From positions 27,806 to 91,805 of the forward strand of contig JAGAIR010000009.1 in the NCBI GenBank assembly GCA_017626435.1: a stretch of DNA of 64,000 bases, in the 5' to 3' direction. Both the position numbers and the translations under genes were made by a program. The DNA is from Lachnospiraceae bacterium. GTDB lineage: Bacteria; Bacillota_A; Clostridia; Lachnospirales; Lachnospiraceae. This document shows, in pieces, positions 55,034-63,945 of the stretch (position 1 is the stretch's first letter; the number at the start of each line of letters is the position of its first letter). The notes beneath the pieces were generated by a model that had not been told where the DNA came from, did not search any database, and saw only the letters and a program-made list of their open reading frames with translations.

Positions 55034-56476
55034 ATGGATCCATATCGACTTTTATTTCATCTGATGCCACCACAGGGCTGGCTAAATGATCCAAATGGTT
55101 TATGCCAGTTTCATGGTACTTACCATGTTTTTTTTCAGTATTCCCCAGAGAATGCTGAAGGAGGTTTAAAATTATGGGGGCATTATACCAGTACGGATTT
55201 GATACACTGGAATTATGAAGGTGCACCGCTTGTGCCAGATAGGGAGTATGATAAAGATGGTGTTTATTCTGGCTGCGCATTTTTACATGAGGATCAGATG
55301 TATCTGTATTATACTGGGAATGTGAAGCAGCCAGGTATCCATGATTTTGTACACAGCGGCAGAGAGGCAAATACCGTTCTGGTAACCAGTAAGGATGGAA
55401 AACAGTTTAGTCCAAAGGAATGTATTATGACAAATGCGGATTATCCGGAAGAGTATACCTGCCATATCCGGGATCCTAAGGTATGGCAGCAGGATGGACG
55501 TTTTTATATGGTGCAGGGAGGACGTTTAAAGGGGGATAAAGGTACCGTACTGGTATTCCAGTCAGAGGACTTGCGTCAGTGGAGTTTTCACAATGATGTG
55601 ACAATATCGGAATCCTTTGGCTATATGTGGGAATGTCCGGATTATTTTGAGTTGCCTGTGGATATGCAGCCGGGGGCACAAATGAACCAGCGAATATTGT
55701 CGTTATCACCACAGGGTCTTGAGGCTGAGACTTACCGATATCAAAATATATATCAGTCCGGTTATTTCCGGGTTGTGGGAGATATTACACAGGATGCAAA
55801 GTTGCAGGAATTTACAGAATGGGATATGGGATTTGATTTTTATGCACCACAGACCTTTCAGGATGAGCAAGGCAGGCGGATACTGATAGGCTGGGCAGGG
55901 ATGCCTGATGCAGACTATGATAATCTGCCAACTGTGAAACAGGGCTGGCAGCATGCATTGACTGTTCCAAGGGAGTTGATCTGGAGAAATGGAAGGATTT
56001 GCCAAAATCCTGTTTCGGAATTGGAGCAGCTTCGCCAAGATTTTAGTCAGCTGCCAGAAGGAAAAAAATTTGAGCTTATGAAAGAGCAGGGGATGGAGTA
56101 TACTGTCAGAAAGGCATACGAGATAGAAATAGCAGAAATTGATTCTGCTGATTTTCTGGTAAAGTTTGATCAAAATGGTTCTGGTTTTGCGTTACAGTAC
56201 ACAGAAGAAGTTTTTTCTTTAGAATTTTATGGTGAAAAGGCAGCTCAGATAGGAAGAGGGCGCACAAAACGGCAATTTAACCTTGATAGGCTGCAAAAAT
56301 GCCGGATTTTGCTGGATACCTCTCTGGTAGAAGTTTATCTCAATGATGGCGAGTATGCGCTAACCAGCCGGTATTATATAGAGAACGATAGATTTCATGG
56401 AGAAATTCATTGTCAGAATGGAAACCGGTCGATGTGGGAATGGAAAGGATATCAATGCGCGGACACTTTTCTTTAG
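55034..56476 (+). CDS. GH32 sucrose-6-phosphate hydrolase / beta-fructofuranosidase
   Basis: 480 residues from ATG 55034 (AAGGAGGGGATTT upstream). GH32 motifs in order: nucleophile Asp in GWLNDPNGLCQF, FQYSP, RDPKVW and acid-base Glu in MWECPDYF, then a C-terminal beta-sandwich. No signal peptide, so cytoplasmic; it likely splits sucrose-6-phosphate or short fructans. No PTS gene is next to it. Confidence 0.9.
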   Translation: MDPYRLLFHLMPPQGWLNDPNGLCQFHGTYHVFFQYSPENAEGGLKLWGHYTSTDLIHWNYEGAPLVPDREYDKDGVYSGCAFLHEDQMYLYYTGNVKQPGIHDFVHSGREANTVLVTSKDGKQFSPKECIMTNADYPEEYTCHIRDPKVWQQDGRFYMVQGGRLKGDKGTVLVFQSEDLRQWSFHNDVTISESFGYMWECPDYFELPVDMQPGAQMNQRILSLSPQGLEAETYRYQNIYQSGYFRVVGDITQDAKLQEFTEWDMGFDFYAPQTFQDEQGRRILIGWAGMPDADYDNLPTVKQGWQHALTVPRELIWRNGRICQNPVSELEQLRQDFSQLPEGKKFELMKEQGMEYTVRKAYEIEIAEIDSADFLVKFDQNGSGFALQYTEEVFSLEFYGEKAAQIGRGRTKRQFNLDRLQKCRILLDTSLVEVYLNDGEYALTSRYYIENDRFHGEIHCQNGNRSMWEWKGYQCADTFL

Positions 56477-56509
56477 AAATATCATAGAATATCATATAAG
56501 TTGCCAAGA

Positions 56510-56553
56510 AAAGACTTTGCCAGTAATCAATCAGACTGGTAAAGTCTTTTTTT
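56510..56553 (+). terminator. terminator of GH32 gene
   Basis: 15-bp stem (56510-56524 with 56535-56549, one G-T pair), 10-nt loop, T-run. Confidence 0.85.
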
Positions 56554-56590
56554 GGATACGCTAAGGCAAATTGAGGGGGAATAAAGAACT

Positions 56591-57322
56591 ATGGAAATTT
56601 ATGTTGTGCAGAGAGAGGATACTGTAGATGGAATCGCAACAGTATATGGAGTATCTCCAGAGGATATTATTTTTATTAATCAGCTGGTTTATCCGTATCC
56701 TTTAGCAGTGGGTCAGGCTTTACTGATACCGGACGGTACGGCTGCTGGATTAGAACGACCATCCGTTTTGTCCTGTGGGTATGCTTATCCCTTTATCCAG
56801 GAGCCGGTTTTGAGGGAGACACTGCCATATCTGAGCCAGCTGTATGTGTTTTCTTACGGTTTTACTCCAGAGGGAGAATTGCTCCCGCCTGCTCAGGATG
56901 AGAGCTGGATGATAGAACAGGCATCCTGGTTTGGAAGTGCTGCGATTTTGACTTTGACTCCACTGGGAGCAGATGGAAGATTCAGTAATGAACTCATTAC
57001 AGCGGTGGTAAATAATCCAGCTGCTAAGCAGCAGTTATTCCAGAATCTGTTGAGTGTAGTGGAACAAAAGGGGTATCAAGGAGTTGATGTAGATTTTGAG
57101 TATATTAAGGCAGAGGATAGAGATGCGTTTACTGGTTTTGTTGCAGAGCTGACGGAGACTATGAATGCACGGGGATATCAGGTTACGGTGGCACTTGCTC
57201 CAAAGACTTCCAGAGACCAGCAGGGGCTGCTGTACCAGGGGAAGGATTATGCCGGATTGGGTGCGGCAGCAAATAGAGTCCTGTTAATGACTTATGAATG
57301 GGGATATACATACTACCGTTGA
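56591..57322 (+). pseudogene. 5' part of LysM-GH18 (YaaH/SleL-like) gene interrupted by integrative element
   Basis: 243 residues, start 10 bases after GAGGGGGA. LysM domain (residues 1-46, VVQREDTVDGIATVYGVSPE) then a GH18 barrel with catalytic Glu in GVDVDFEYIKAE. The frame ends soon after residue 236 (LLMTYE|WGYTYYR) where foreign sequence begins. The remaining 145 residues are found in frame at 60189-60626. Rejoined at the 11-bp repeat the protein would be 381 residues, full length for spore cortex-type N-acetylglucosaminidases of the YaaH/SleL family. Confidence 0.88.
57299..57309. repeat. attL core repeat
   Basis: TGGGGATATAC, identical to 60189-60199; reads W-G-Y-T in the GH18 frame. 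Confidence 0.85.
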
Positions 57323-57365
57323 GGCTGCGGATGATACTTGTTGTCTTAAATTACTTTCGTTGTGT

Positions 57366-58952
57366 TTATTTTTCTGGTATCAGGGGGTATATTATAAGAG
57401 TAAAATTGTCGTTTTCTCTTTTCCCACGGGTGTTTTTCTCTGTTTTTAAATAGTCAGCCCGTGCTAATAGTAATCTTAGAAGTTCATTTTTTTTGGCTGC
57501 TGATTTCAGGTCATAATATCCTTTCATAATGTCTTTTGCCGTAGGAAGGAAATTTTTTTCGGATTGAAGCAGGGCATTTTCTTTTATCTGGGTATTCTTA
57601 AGCTTTTTCAAAATTTTTTCCGTTTCCTGTATCTGTGTTTTTAAACTGCCATTTCTCTGCAGAAAAGTTTCTTCATCGTAGATACTACGTTCCAGAAGGA
57701 CATAGGTTTTCTGGAGTTGTTTCTGTAGTTCATCAAGTTCTTCTTTAACTGCGTTAATCGAGGCATCAGTAAAGATGGAAATTGATTTTTCTTGCTCTGC
57801 TTTCAGTTTTATTTCATAGTTATCCATCCAGATTTTCAGTGAATCAAGAAGCTTCCGTTCCACCATGTAAAGTGGAGCTGAGATGTTATCACAGGATTTA
57901 TTGGAACATTTTAAGGATGAGTATTTATTTTTGGAGTTGGGACCCAGACGTGTCATAATATGACCACATTTTTGACAGTATATAATTCCGGATAATGGAT
58001 TCCGTAGCTCTCTGGTGGAGGGGACACTGTTTTTAGTATTGGATTTCATCACTTCCTGAGCCCGGGAAAAGGTGAGTTCATCAATGATTGCTTCGTGTAA
58101 TCCTTCTACAATTTTGCAGTCTTTATTCCGGATGCGCTTTTTGACAAGCTGTCCATTTTCGTAGGCTTTTATCTCTTTGTCAAAGCCCCAGCGGATTTTT
58201 CCTATGTAAACCGGATTTTTGATCATGTCCCGCAGGGAGGCAGAGGACCAGTATTGGGAGACAGCGGGTTTAATCCCCATATTATCCAGTATGTTAGCAA
58301 TTTCATTGGTGCCGACAGAAATTCTGGTACCATCCTCGTCCAATTTGCCATTGGTATATAAATTGAATATCAACCGGACGATTTCTGCCTGCTTTGGAAT
58401 GATTCTCAAAGAATAGCCCTTGTCGCCTGGTATCTTGTACCTTTCGTAGCCGTATGGAGCAGTGGAGCCAACATACCTGCCTTCGTTGGAGGCAGCAATT
58501 CGGCCGCGCTGGATTCTGCGGTTGATAGTTTTATATTCCCGGCGTGCCATAAAAAGACCAAACTCAAAATATTCTTCATCAAATTCATTATTCGGGTCAT
58601 ATGTTTTTGTGGGTGTGATGATCTTTGTGTTGGAAAGCTGGAATGCCTGGGCAACGATACCCTGGTCGATGGTAGCCCCTCTGGCAAGACGTTCTACTTC
58701 TACCACCAGAACTCCGGCATATCTGCCAGCTTCGATATTTTCAAGCAGCTTTAGCATTTCTGGACGGGAGGAGATTGTTTCTCCGGAGACGATTTCACGG
58801 TAAATGTCTGTAACAGAAATATTCATTTTGTTGGCAAGAGCAGTTAAAAGTTCCTCGTGCCGTGCCAACGTTTCGCCTTTGCCGTGATGTTCGGCATCCC
58901 GGTCAGCACGGCTCTTTCGAAGATACATGGCATATTCTATACGGTTTGACAT
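57366..58952 (-). CDS. large serine recombinase (integrase/excisionase)
   Basis: 528 residues from the ATG complement at 58952 (GAGGAATGATA upstream). N-terminal resolvase domain with catalytic Ser14 (YLRKSRADRD) and VVEVERLARG, a Recombinase domain (GTNEIANILDNMGI), a zinc ribbon (CQKCGHIMTR ... LKCSNKSC) and a C-terminal coiled coil (about residues 390-460). Complete, no frameshift. It reads toward the left end, stopping 57 bp inside attL. Confidence 0.93.
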   Translation of the reverse strand: MSNRIEYAMYLRKSRADRDAEHHGKGETLARHEELLTALANKMNISVTDIYREIVSGETISSRPEMLKLLENIEAGRYAGVLVVEVERLARGATIDQGIVAQAFQLSNTKIITPTKTYDPNNEFDEEYFEFGLFMARREYKTINRRIQRGRIAASNEGRYVGSTAPYGYERYKIPGDKGYSLRIIPKQAEIVRLIFNLYTNGKLDEDGTRISVGTNEIANILDNMGIKPAVSQYWSSASLRDMIKNPVYIGKIRWGFDKEIKAYENGQLVKKRIRNKDCKIVEGLHEAIIDELTFSRAQEVMKSNTKNSVPSTRELRNPLSGIIYCQKCGHIMTRLGPNSKNKYSSLKCSNKSCDNISAPLYMVERKLLDSLKIWMDNYEIKLKAEQEKSISIFTDASINAVKEELDELQKQLQKTYVLLERSIYDEETFLQRNGSLKTQIQETEKILKKLKNTQIKENALLQSEKNFLPTAKDIMKGYYDLKSAAKKNELLRLLLARADYLKTEKNTRGKRENDNFTLIIYPLIPEK

Positions 58953-59125
58953 TATCATTCCTCATTAAAGAAGTCTTTTTTTATTTATATTATTAGAATG
59001 GGAAAAGTACGATAAAAATAACGATGATATCGGATAAAAAAACTGCCTTTATAATGACCGGATGGGACATAGGACAAAGAAGAGGCATCATACAGATATG
59101 GAAACAAAGAAATGGAGGAACTGAA

Positions 59126-59350
59126 ATGGCAAAAGTAAGACTGCCAAAGGAAGATGGGAAAGTAGTGAAAGAGATTCAACTTGGAAAGTGTCATGTACAG
59201 TTTCGAGATGATTTTATTATAAAAGACCCAATAAAAGTAGAAGAGCAGATTTATAAAATAGAAAGAATTATGTTTGAGGGAACAACAAAGTTTGACAAAG
59301 ACATTATAGAGAGAATGGAGCCACAAAATGTCGATGGAAAGTATCTTTGA
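59126..59350 (+). CDS. 74-residue protein, candidate recombination directionality factor
   Basis: Start after AATGGAGGAACTGAA; divergent from the recombinase. Charged, alpha/beta, no membrane segment. Serine integrases need a small partner for excision, and this and the 103-residue protein are the only soluble candidates in the element. No family recognised. A weak hairpin (AAACCG/CGGTTT, 59373-59412) follows. Confidence 0.5.
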   Translation: MAKVRLPKEDGKVVKEIQLGKCHVQFRDDFIIKDPIKVEEQIYKIERIMFEGTTKFDKDIIERMEPQNVDGKYL

Positions 59351-59577
59351 TTCTTTTTATAACAAAATTAAAAAACCGCTAAAATCCTTTATCTATTTGG
59401 TACTAACGGTTTCTTTATAGTGGTGGAAAATGTTGGAGGATGTAGAAATATGTCGAAAGAAGACAGTACAATTTGTTTGAATTTGGTTATCACATAGACT
59501 ATCATATGATTAAGGGGATTGAGTGAAGCGGTTTGCCCTCCATTTGGAGGGTTTCCTCTGGACGAAAGAAAGGAGGG

Positions 59578-59673
59578 ATGCCGATGGTTACATATTCGGA
59601 ATTGTTTCAGCTATGTTCTGTAATGATTAGTACGATATGGCTGATTTATCAAATCTGTAATGGTAGAAAATAA
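59578..59673 (+). CDS. 31-residue holin-like toxin peptide (type I toxin family)
   Basis: ATG 59578 overlaps the end of AAAGGAGGG; a second ATG at 59584 is better spaced from it and gives 29 residues. The peptide (MPMVTYSELFQLCSVMISTI then WLIYQICNGRK) is one membrane helix with a basic tail, matching the small holin-like toxin pattern MVTYxxLFQ seen in Firmicutes mobile elements. A hairpin CCCTCCATTTGGAGGG (59536-59551) precedes it and a terminator-like hairpin (59672-59700) follows. Usually paired with an antisense RNA antitoxin. Confidence 0.75.
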   Translation: MPMVTYSELFQLCSVMISTIWLIYQICNGRK

Positions 59674-59853
59674 CCGACACTACTCGTGATAGTGCCGGTT
59701 GTAAAAAATAGCTGTAATTAGGGGAAACCGCTTCCAGTTCCCTAATTTAATACCATATTACCATATTTTACGATTAAGTCAATGTAAAGAATCAATGAAA
59801 CTGGTCACTTTCTTTATTTAGAAGGAGGGGACAGCAGACGCAGGGAGGTTACG

Positions 59854-60165
59854 ATGAACTATTTACTTATCATCCAGGCAAAGCCGATGAAAAACAATAA
59901 GAAATTTACTTTAATTGGTGAAGCAGAGTTTCAAGCCTGGGTAATCGCAGATAGCATAGAAGCTGCACAGTCAAGAATTTGTTCCTTGCTTGAACAGAAG
60001 AAATGGATGCCCACAATAGAAAATGGTTATTTTATAACTGAGGAGCAAATGGGGAATCTGGAAGCGACAGAAGAAAAATTGTTTATGGAAGCATTAAAAA
60101 ATAAAGGAATTTCTATCCGGATGATTTCCTGTGCCAGATGTCTGGACGAGCAAAGATGTTTATGA
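59854..60165 (+). CDS. 103-residue hypothetical protein of the element
   Basis: Start after GGGAGGTTACG. Mixed alpha/beta, three Cys at the C-terminus (SCARCLDEQRC). No family recognised. Ends 23 bp before attR. Confidence 0.55.
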   Translation: MNYLLIIQAKPMKNNKKFTLIGEAEFQAWVIADSIEAAQSRICSLLEQKKWMPTIENGYFITEEQMGNLEATEEKLFMEALKNKGISIRMISCARCLDEQRCL

Positions 60166-60188
60166 AATATTTTTACCTATAACCTCAG

Positions 60189-60199
60189 TGGGGATATAC
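60189..60199. repeat. attR core repeat
   Basis: TGGGGATATAC, direct copy of 57299-57309. Confidence 0.85.
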
Positions 60200-60626
60200 G
60201 TTTGGTCCTCCTATGGCGGTAGCACCTCTTGATAAAGTGCGTCAGGTGGTGGAATATGCAGTGACAGAAATACCAGTGGATAAGATCAATCTGGGTATCC
60301 CTAATTATGGATATGACTGGCCGTTGCCCTACGAACGGGGAGTAACACAGGCTAAGAGTATTGGGAATGTTGAGGCAGTCCAGATTGCGGTGGAGCAGGG
60401 GGCTGTGATTCAGTATGATGAGGTGGCACAGTCACCCTATTTCGTATATATTCAAAATGGAGTGGAGCATGAAGTATGGTTTGAGGATGTACGCAGCATT
60501 CAGGCAAAGTTTGACCTGATGGATGAGTTCGGTATCCGGGGAGCGGGATACTGGCAGATCATGAGATTGTTCCGGGCAAATTGGGCATTAATGAACAGCC
60601 GGTACCAGATTATAAAAAATGAATAA
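60189..60626 (+). pseudogene. 3' part of interrupted LysM-GH18 gene
   Basis: 145 codons in frame from the repeat: WGYTFGPPMAVAPLDKVRQV through NLGIPNYGYDWPLPY to GAGYWQIMRLFRANWALM, the conserved end of the YaaH-type GH18 barrel. It has no ribosome site of its own and no upstream coding sequence unless the element is excised. Confidence 0.88.
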
Positions 60627-60631
60627 AAAAC

Positions 60632-60671
60632 AAGAACAGTCAGGCTTATGATCTGTGCCTGACTGTTCTTT
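60632..60671 (+). terminator. terminator of LysM-GH18 gene
   Basis: 13-bp perfect stem AAGAACAGTCAGG / CCTGACTGTTCTT, 13-nt loop, then TTTC. Confidence 0.8.
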
Positions 60672-60749
60672 CGCAGAAATAGAAACTGGTGTCATATCCA
60701 ATAGATGGAGCGGCGTGACACCCATGATGATTATACAGTGCGTCCGCGA

Positions 60750-61379
60750 TCAGCTTAAATAATCTGCATAATCTTCTGCGGTAGTCTTTCCATTTTTCCA
60801 ATCGTTCATCTTCTGACGGGTTGTTTCCAGGGTATCCTTACAGATCTGAGGAAGTTCTTCTCCCCAGGCTTTCGTCGCTTTGTCATAACCTTTCTCGATA
60901 GCAGCCATCATCTCGTCTGCTTTTTCCACATCTCCACCAGAGAGAGCGATTGCCATGCTGACCAGACGGTCAGATGTCTTATTGACACCCCAGTAGCCAT
61001 CTTCAGCAATAGATGCCTTTGCTTCATCGATTGTTGCCTGATCTGCCTTTCCTGCAGCCAGACGGAAAGTGTTGGCAAGATTGCTGCCATTTGCCAGGTC
61101 AAATTTTTCTGCCTGTTTTCCTAATAACTTCTGTACCAGGCTATTCATACTGTCGATACGGCTTTGCTGGTCTGCCTGTAATCTGGCCACCACAGCATCC
61201 TTGTTGTAGATTTTATTGGCACTGTCCTTGGAAACAGAAGTGCTTTTTTCATATACGGCAGCAGCATCAGATGTCTGGGTTTCTTCTGCAATCTTTTTAG
61301 AAGCGGTTTCTTTGGTGTTCTCTGCAACAGCAGAAGTTGTGTAAGTTTTTGTACTGTTGTTTACTGATGATAAATCCAT
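60750..61379 (-). CDS. hypothetical secreted-like or flagellum-associated protein
   Basis: 209 residues from the ATG complement at 61379 (GGAGGTTCGATAAT upstream). N-terminal ~60 residues are Ser/Thr/Lys/Ala-rich and disordered; then a helical domain (RIDSMNSLVQKLLGKQAEKF, AEDGYWGVNKTSDRLVSMA, TTRQKMNDWKNGKTTAEDYA). No signal peptide or cysteine. Similar small proteins occur in motile Lachnospiraceae, but I cannot name a function. Confidence 0.6.
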   Translation of the reverse strand: MDLSSVNNSTKTYTTSAVAENTKETASKKIAEETQTSDAAAVYEKSTSVSKDSANKIYNKDAVVARLQADQQSRIDSMNSLVQKLLGKQAEKFDLANGSNLANTFRLAAGKADQATIDEAKASIAEDGYWGVNKTSDRLVSMAIALSGGDVEKADEMMAAIEKGYDKATKAWGEELPQICKDTLETTRQKMNDWKNGKTTAEDYADYLS

Positions 61380-61545
61380 ATTATCGAACCTCCATTTTCT
61401 CAATGCAAATGTAAACCAATTGCAAACTCTCATGTGGCTAATCCGTTAGCCGGTTATTTATATAATTTATATCGGTAGTTTTTATAGGAACCTTAACCAG
61501 AATAAGGAAAAATCTTCTTTTTTTCTAAATGAAATATATATGGAA

Positions 61546-62424
61546 TCAGTCTGGCAGCTTTGTCCGGCAAAGCATAATGTTATACGCGGGATAACGTGCT
61601 AAAGCCTTTTTGAAAGCCATACGTGCAAGGATTTCATCCTGGTATAATCCATAAGTTGTAGGACCGCTTCCGCTCATTAGTGAACCAGCAGCCCCCTCGT
61701 CTAAAAAGAACTGCTTTAACTCAGCAAGAACAGGATATTCAGGAATCGTTACAGTTTCCAATACGTTAGAAAGTCCCTTTGCAAGTCCGGCATCATCACG
61801 CCGGGAAATACAATCCAGCATATACTCTGTATCTGGATGGGTAGTCAGGTTGTCTAGGTTCAGATGAGTATAGACATAGCCTGTGCTGACTGAAATATCC
61901 GGTTTGATCAACAATACCCACAGAGGAGTCAGATCTGGCAGACGGGTTAAAATTTCGCCGATTCCTTCAGAGAGCATGGTTCCCTTCTGAATACAAAATG
62001 GGACATCAGCACCCAGCGAGACTCCCAGTTCACAGAGCTGTTCCACAGTCAGATTTAACTTGCAAAGCTGGCTGATAGCAATCAGAGTAGCGGCACAGTC
62101 AGAACTGCCGCCAGCTAATCCGGCAGCGGCAGGAATATTTTTTTCCAGAAAAATATCAAAGCCTCCTTCAATAGCATAGTGCGTCTTCATCAGGTCAGCA
62201 GCCTTCCATACGAGGTTCTTTTCTGGAGGAATCTTGTCAGGAAGGTCTCTGTTCATGAAAAGACGGATTTCGTTTGCCGGAATCCGGGTGATTGTGATTT
62301 CATCATATATATCAATGGTCTGCATGATCATACGCAGGTCGTGGTAACCATTGGGACGGCGTCCGGTTACGTCCAATGTCAGATTAATTTTGGCAGGAGC
62401 TTTTATTTTTAAAGTTTCAGACAT
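61546..62424 (-). CDS. ispE: 4-diphosphocytidyl-2-C-methyl-D-erythritol kinase
   Basis: 292 residues from the ATG complement at 62424 (CGGAGATGATT upstream). GHMP kinase with KAPAKINLTLDVTGRRPNGYHDL, ATP motif IPAAAGLAGGSSDCAATL and SLMSGSGPTTYGLY. Fourth step of the MEP isoprenoid route. Confidence 0.93.
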   Translation of the reverse strand: MSETLKIKAPAKINLTLDVTGRRPNGYHDLRMIMQTIDIYDEITITRIPANEIRLFMNRDLPDKIPPEKNLVWKAADLMKTHYAIEGGFDIFLEKNIPAAAGLAGGSSDCAATLIAISQLCKLNLTVEQLCELGVSLGADVPFCIQKGTMLSEGIGEILTRLPDLTPLWVLLIKPDISVSTGYVYTHLNLDNLTTHPDTEYMLDCISRRDDAGLAKGLSNVLETVTIPEYPVLAELKQFFLDEGAAGSLMSGSGPTTYGLYQDEILARMAFKKALARYPAYNIMLCRTKLPD

Positions 62425-62585
62425 AATCATCTCCGTTCTGCCGCAATCACAGCAGCAAATATAGTCTATAAGATAAATAGTATAGTTTTCATTTTAACAA
62501 GTTTTGAAAAAAAAGTATAGAGGAAAAGCTTAAGAGAATATTCATTTTTTTTTCAAGTTTCTGACCTGGATTTTCTGCCTAGATG

Positions 62586-62594
62586 TGGTATAAT
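62586..62594 (+). promoter_or_regulatory. extended -10 promoter element before vanY-like gene
   Basis: TGG-TATAAT at 62586-62594; the -35 region is weak (TTTCTGAC around 62560). It lies 86 bp before the ATG. The rest of the 62425-62679 gap holds no gene. Confidence 0.45.
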
Positions 62595-62679
62595 GGGTCA
62601 AGAATTTAACAAGATATTGGGATAAATGCAGGTTAATGATAGAGAGATACAGGGAATGGGATAAAAGGAGAGAGTACAG

Positions 62680-63828
62680 ATGAAGCGTGCGATAGTTGTG
62701 TTTAGTTCGTTAGTAATCGTATTTGCAGCATTATTGTCTCATCAGCTGGGGCATTTTCGTGCAGGAACGGATGTAACTTCTGACACCGATGACAGTGGAT
62801 ATGAATATTATTATGATGAGGATAGTGACGGGGGAGAGGATGAAATGGATTCTTCCAAACCAAAGTCAGCAAAAAAAGATTTAATAGATGTAGATACAAA
62901 GCCGGACAGCATTACGGTTTTGGTAAACAGAAAATACAGAATGGATAAAGATTATGTGCCTTCTGATCTGGTAGTGCCAGGAATTCGCTTCAGTTTTTAT
63001 GGAACCTACGAGAAGAGCTATGTGAGACAGGTGACAGCTACAGCACTGGAGAAGCTTTTTGCCCAGGCAGAGCAGAATGGTGTGATATTAAAAGGTGTAT
63101 CAGGATATCGTTCCTATGCCAGACAGCAGGAAATTTACAACAACAATGTCAGCACCAGAGGACGGACGACTACCAATCTGGTGTCTGCTAATCCAGGGGC
63201 AAGCGAGCATCAGACAGGTTTGGCAATGGATGTTTCCAGTGAATCAGTAGGATGTGCATTGGAGACCAGTTTTGGGGACTCGGAAGAAGGAAAATGGCTG
63301 GCGAAAAACTGCCACAAGTTTGGATTTATTATCCGCTATCCGGAGAATAAGACCGAGATCACAGGATATTCTTATGAACCGTGGCATATTCGTTATGTAG
63401 GGAAAAAACTGGCAACGTATTTATATAAAAAAGATTTAACTTTGGAGGAATATTATCAGACAACAACAAAGGATGATAAGATCACGGAGCCTCAGCCGGA
63501 GATCAATGATATTGAAAATACTGATATTGATGAACCGGAAATGACCAGTGCACCAACTCCTGTTCCGACGAAGAGACCGATAGTTACAGCAACACCAAAA
63601 ACGACAAAGAAACCAATAGCAAAAAAACCAAAAGAAACCAAAAATGTAGTAACAACTAAGAAGCCGGCGGCAACAAAGAAACCGTCAGCGACGAAGAAGC
63701 CTGTTGCAACACAGGCACCGGCGGTGACACAGCCTGTTGAGGAGCCGGTATCAACACAGCAGCCGGATGAGGATACAACAGGTTCGGGAGCATCAGACGA
63801 TATTACTACGCTTGAAGATGCACAATAA
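62680..63828 (+). CDS. VanY/M15B D-alanyl-D-alanine carboxypeptidase with Pro/Thr/Lys tail
   Basis: 382 residues, start after AAAAGGAGAGAGTACAG. N-terminal membrane anchor or signal (residues 5-20), an acidic Asp/Glu/Tyr-rich linker, then the M15 zinc domain: SGYRSYARQQEIYN, GASEHQTGLAMDVS (zinc His and Asp) and EPWHIRYVG. The C-terminal ~120 residues are a low-complexity Thr/Pro/Lys region (TKKPxATKKP repeats) like wall-spanning tails. It trims peptidoglycan stem peptides outside the membrane. Confidence 0.9.
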   Translation: MKRAIVVFSSLVIVFAALLSHQLGHFRAGTDVTSDTDDSGYEYYYDEDSDGGEDEMDSSKPKSAKKDLIDVDTKPDSITVLVNRKYRMDKDYVPSDLVVPGIRFSFYGTYEKSYVRQVTATALEKLFAQAEQNGVILKGVSGYRSYARQQEIYNNNVSTRGRTTTNLVSANPGASEHQTGLAMDVSSESVGCALETSFGDSEEGKWLAKNCHKFGFIIRYPENKTEITGYSYEPWHIRYVGKKLATYLYKKDLTLEEYYQTTTKDDKITEPQPEINDIENTDIDEPEMTSAPTPVPTKRPIVTATPKTTKKPIAKKPKETKNVVTTKKPAATKKPSATKKPVATQAPAVTQPVEEPVSTQQPDEDTTGSGASDDITTLEDAQ

Positions 63829-63912
63829 AAAATATAGGAGATGTATCAGACAGAGTAATTTGATATGCCCCCTGTCAAGTAGACAGGTTAAATATCTAAA
63901 GAAGATGCCGTA

Positions 63913-63945
63913 AATCAGTCGCACGTTTCGTGCGGCTGATTTTTT
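63913..63945 (+). terminator. terminator of vanY-like gene
   Basis: 13-bp stem AATCAGTCGCACG / CGTGCGGCTGATT (one G-T pair), TTT loop, T-run. Confidence 0.85.

Larger units (their letters stand above)
57299..60188. mobile_element. 2890-bp serine-integrase element inserted in LysM-GH18 gene
   Basis: Bounded by the direct repeat TGGGGATATAC (57299-57309 and 60189-60199). Contains a large serine recombinase, a 74-residue protein, a 31-residue holin-like toxin and a 103-residue protein; no structural, replication or conjugation genes. Removal of one repeat copy plus the element restores the host frame: TAT-GAA-TGG-GGA-TAT-ACG-TTT-GGT (YEWGYTFG). A rebuilt attP has CCTCA-N22-TGAGG flanking the core. 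Confidence 0.88.
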
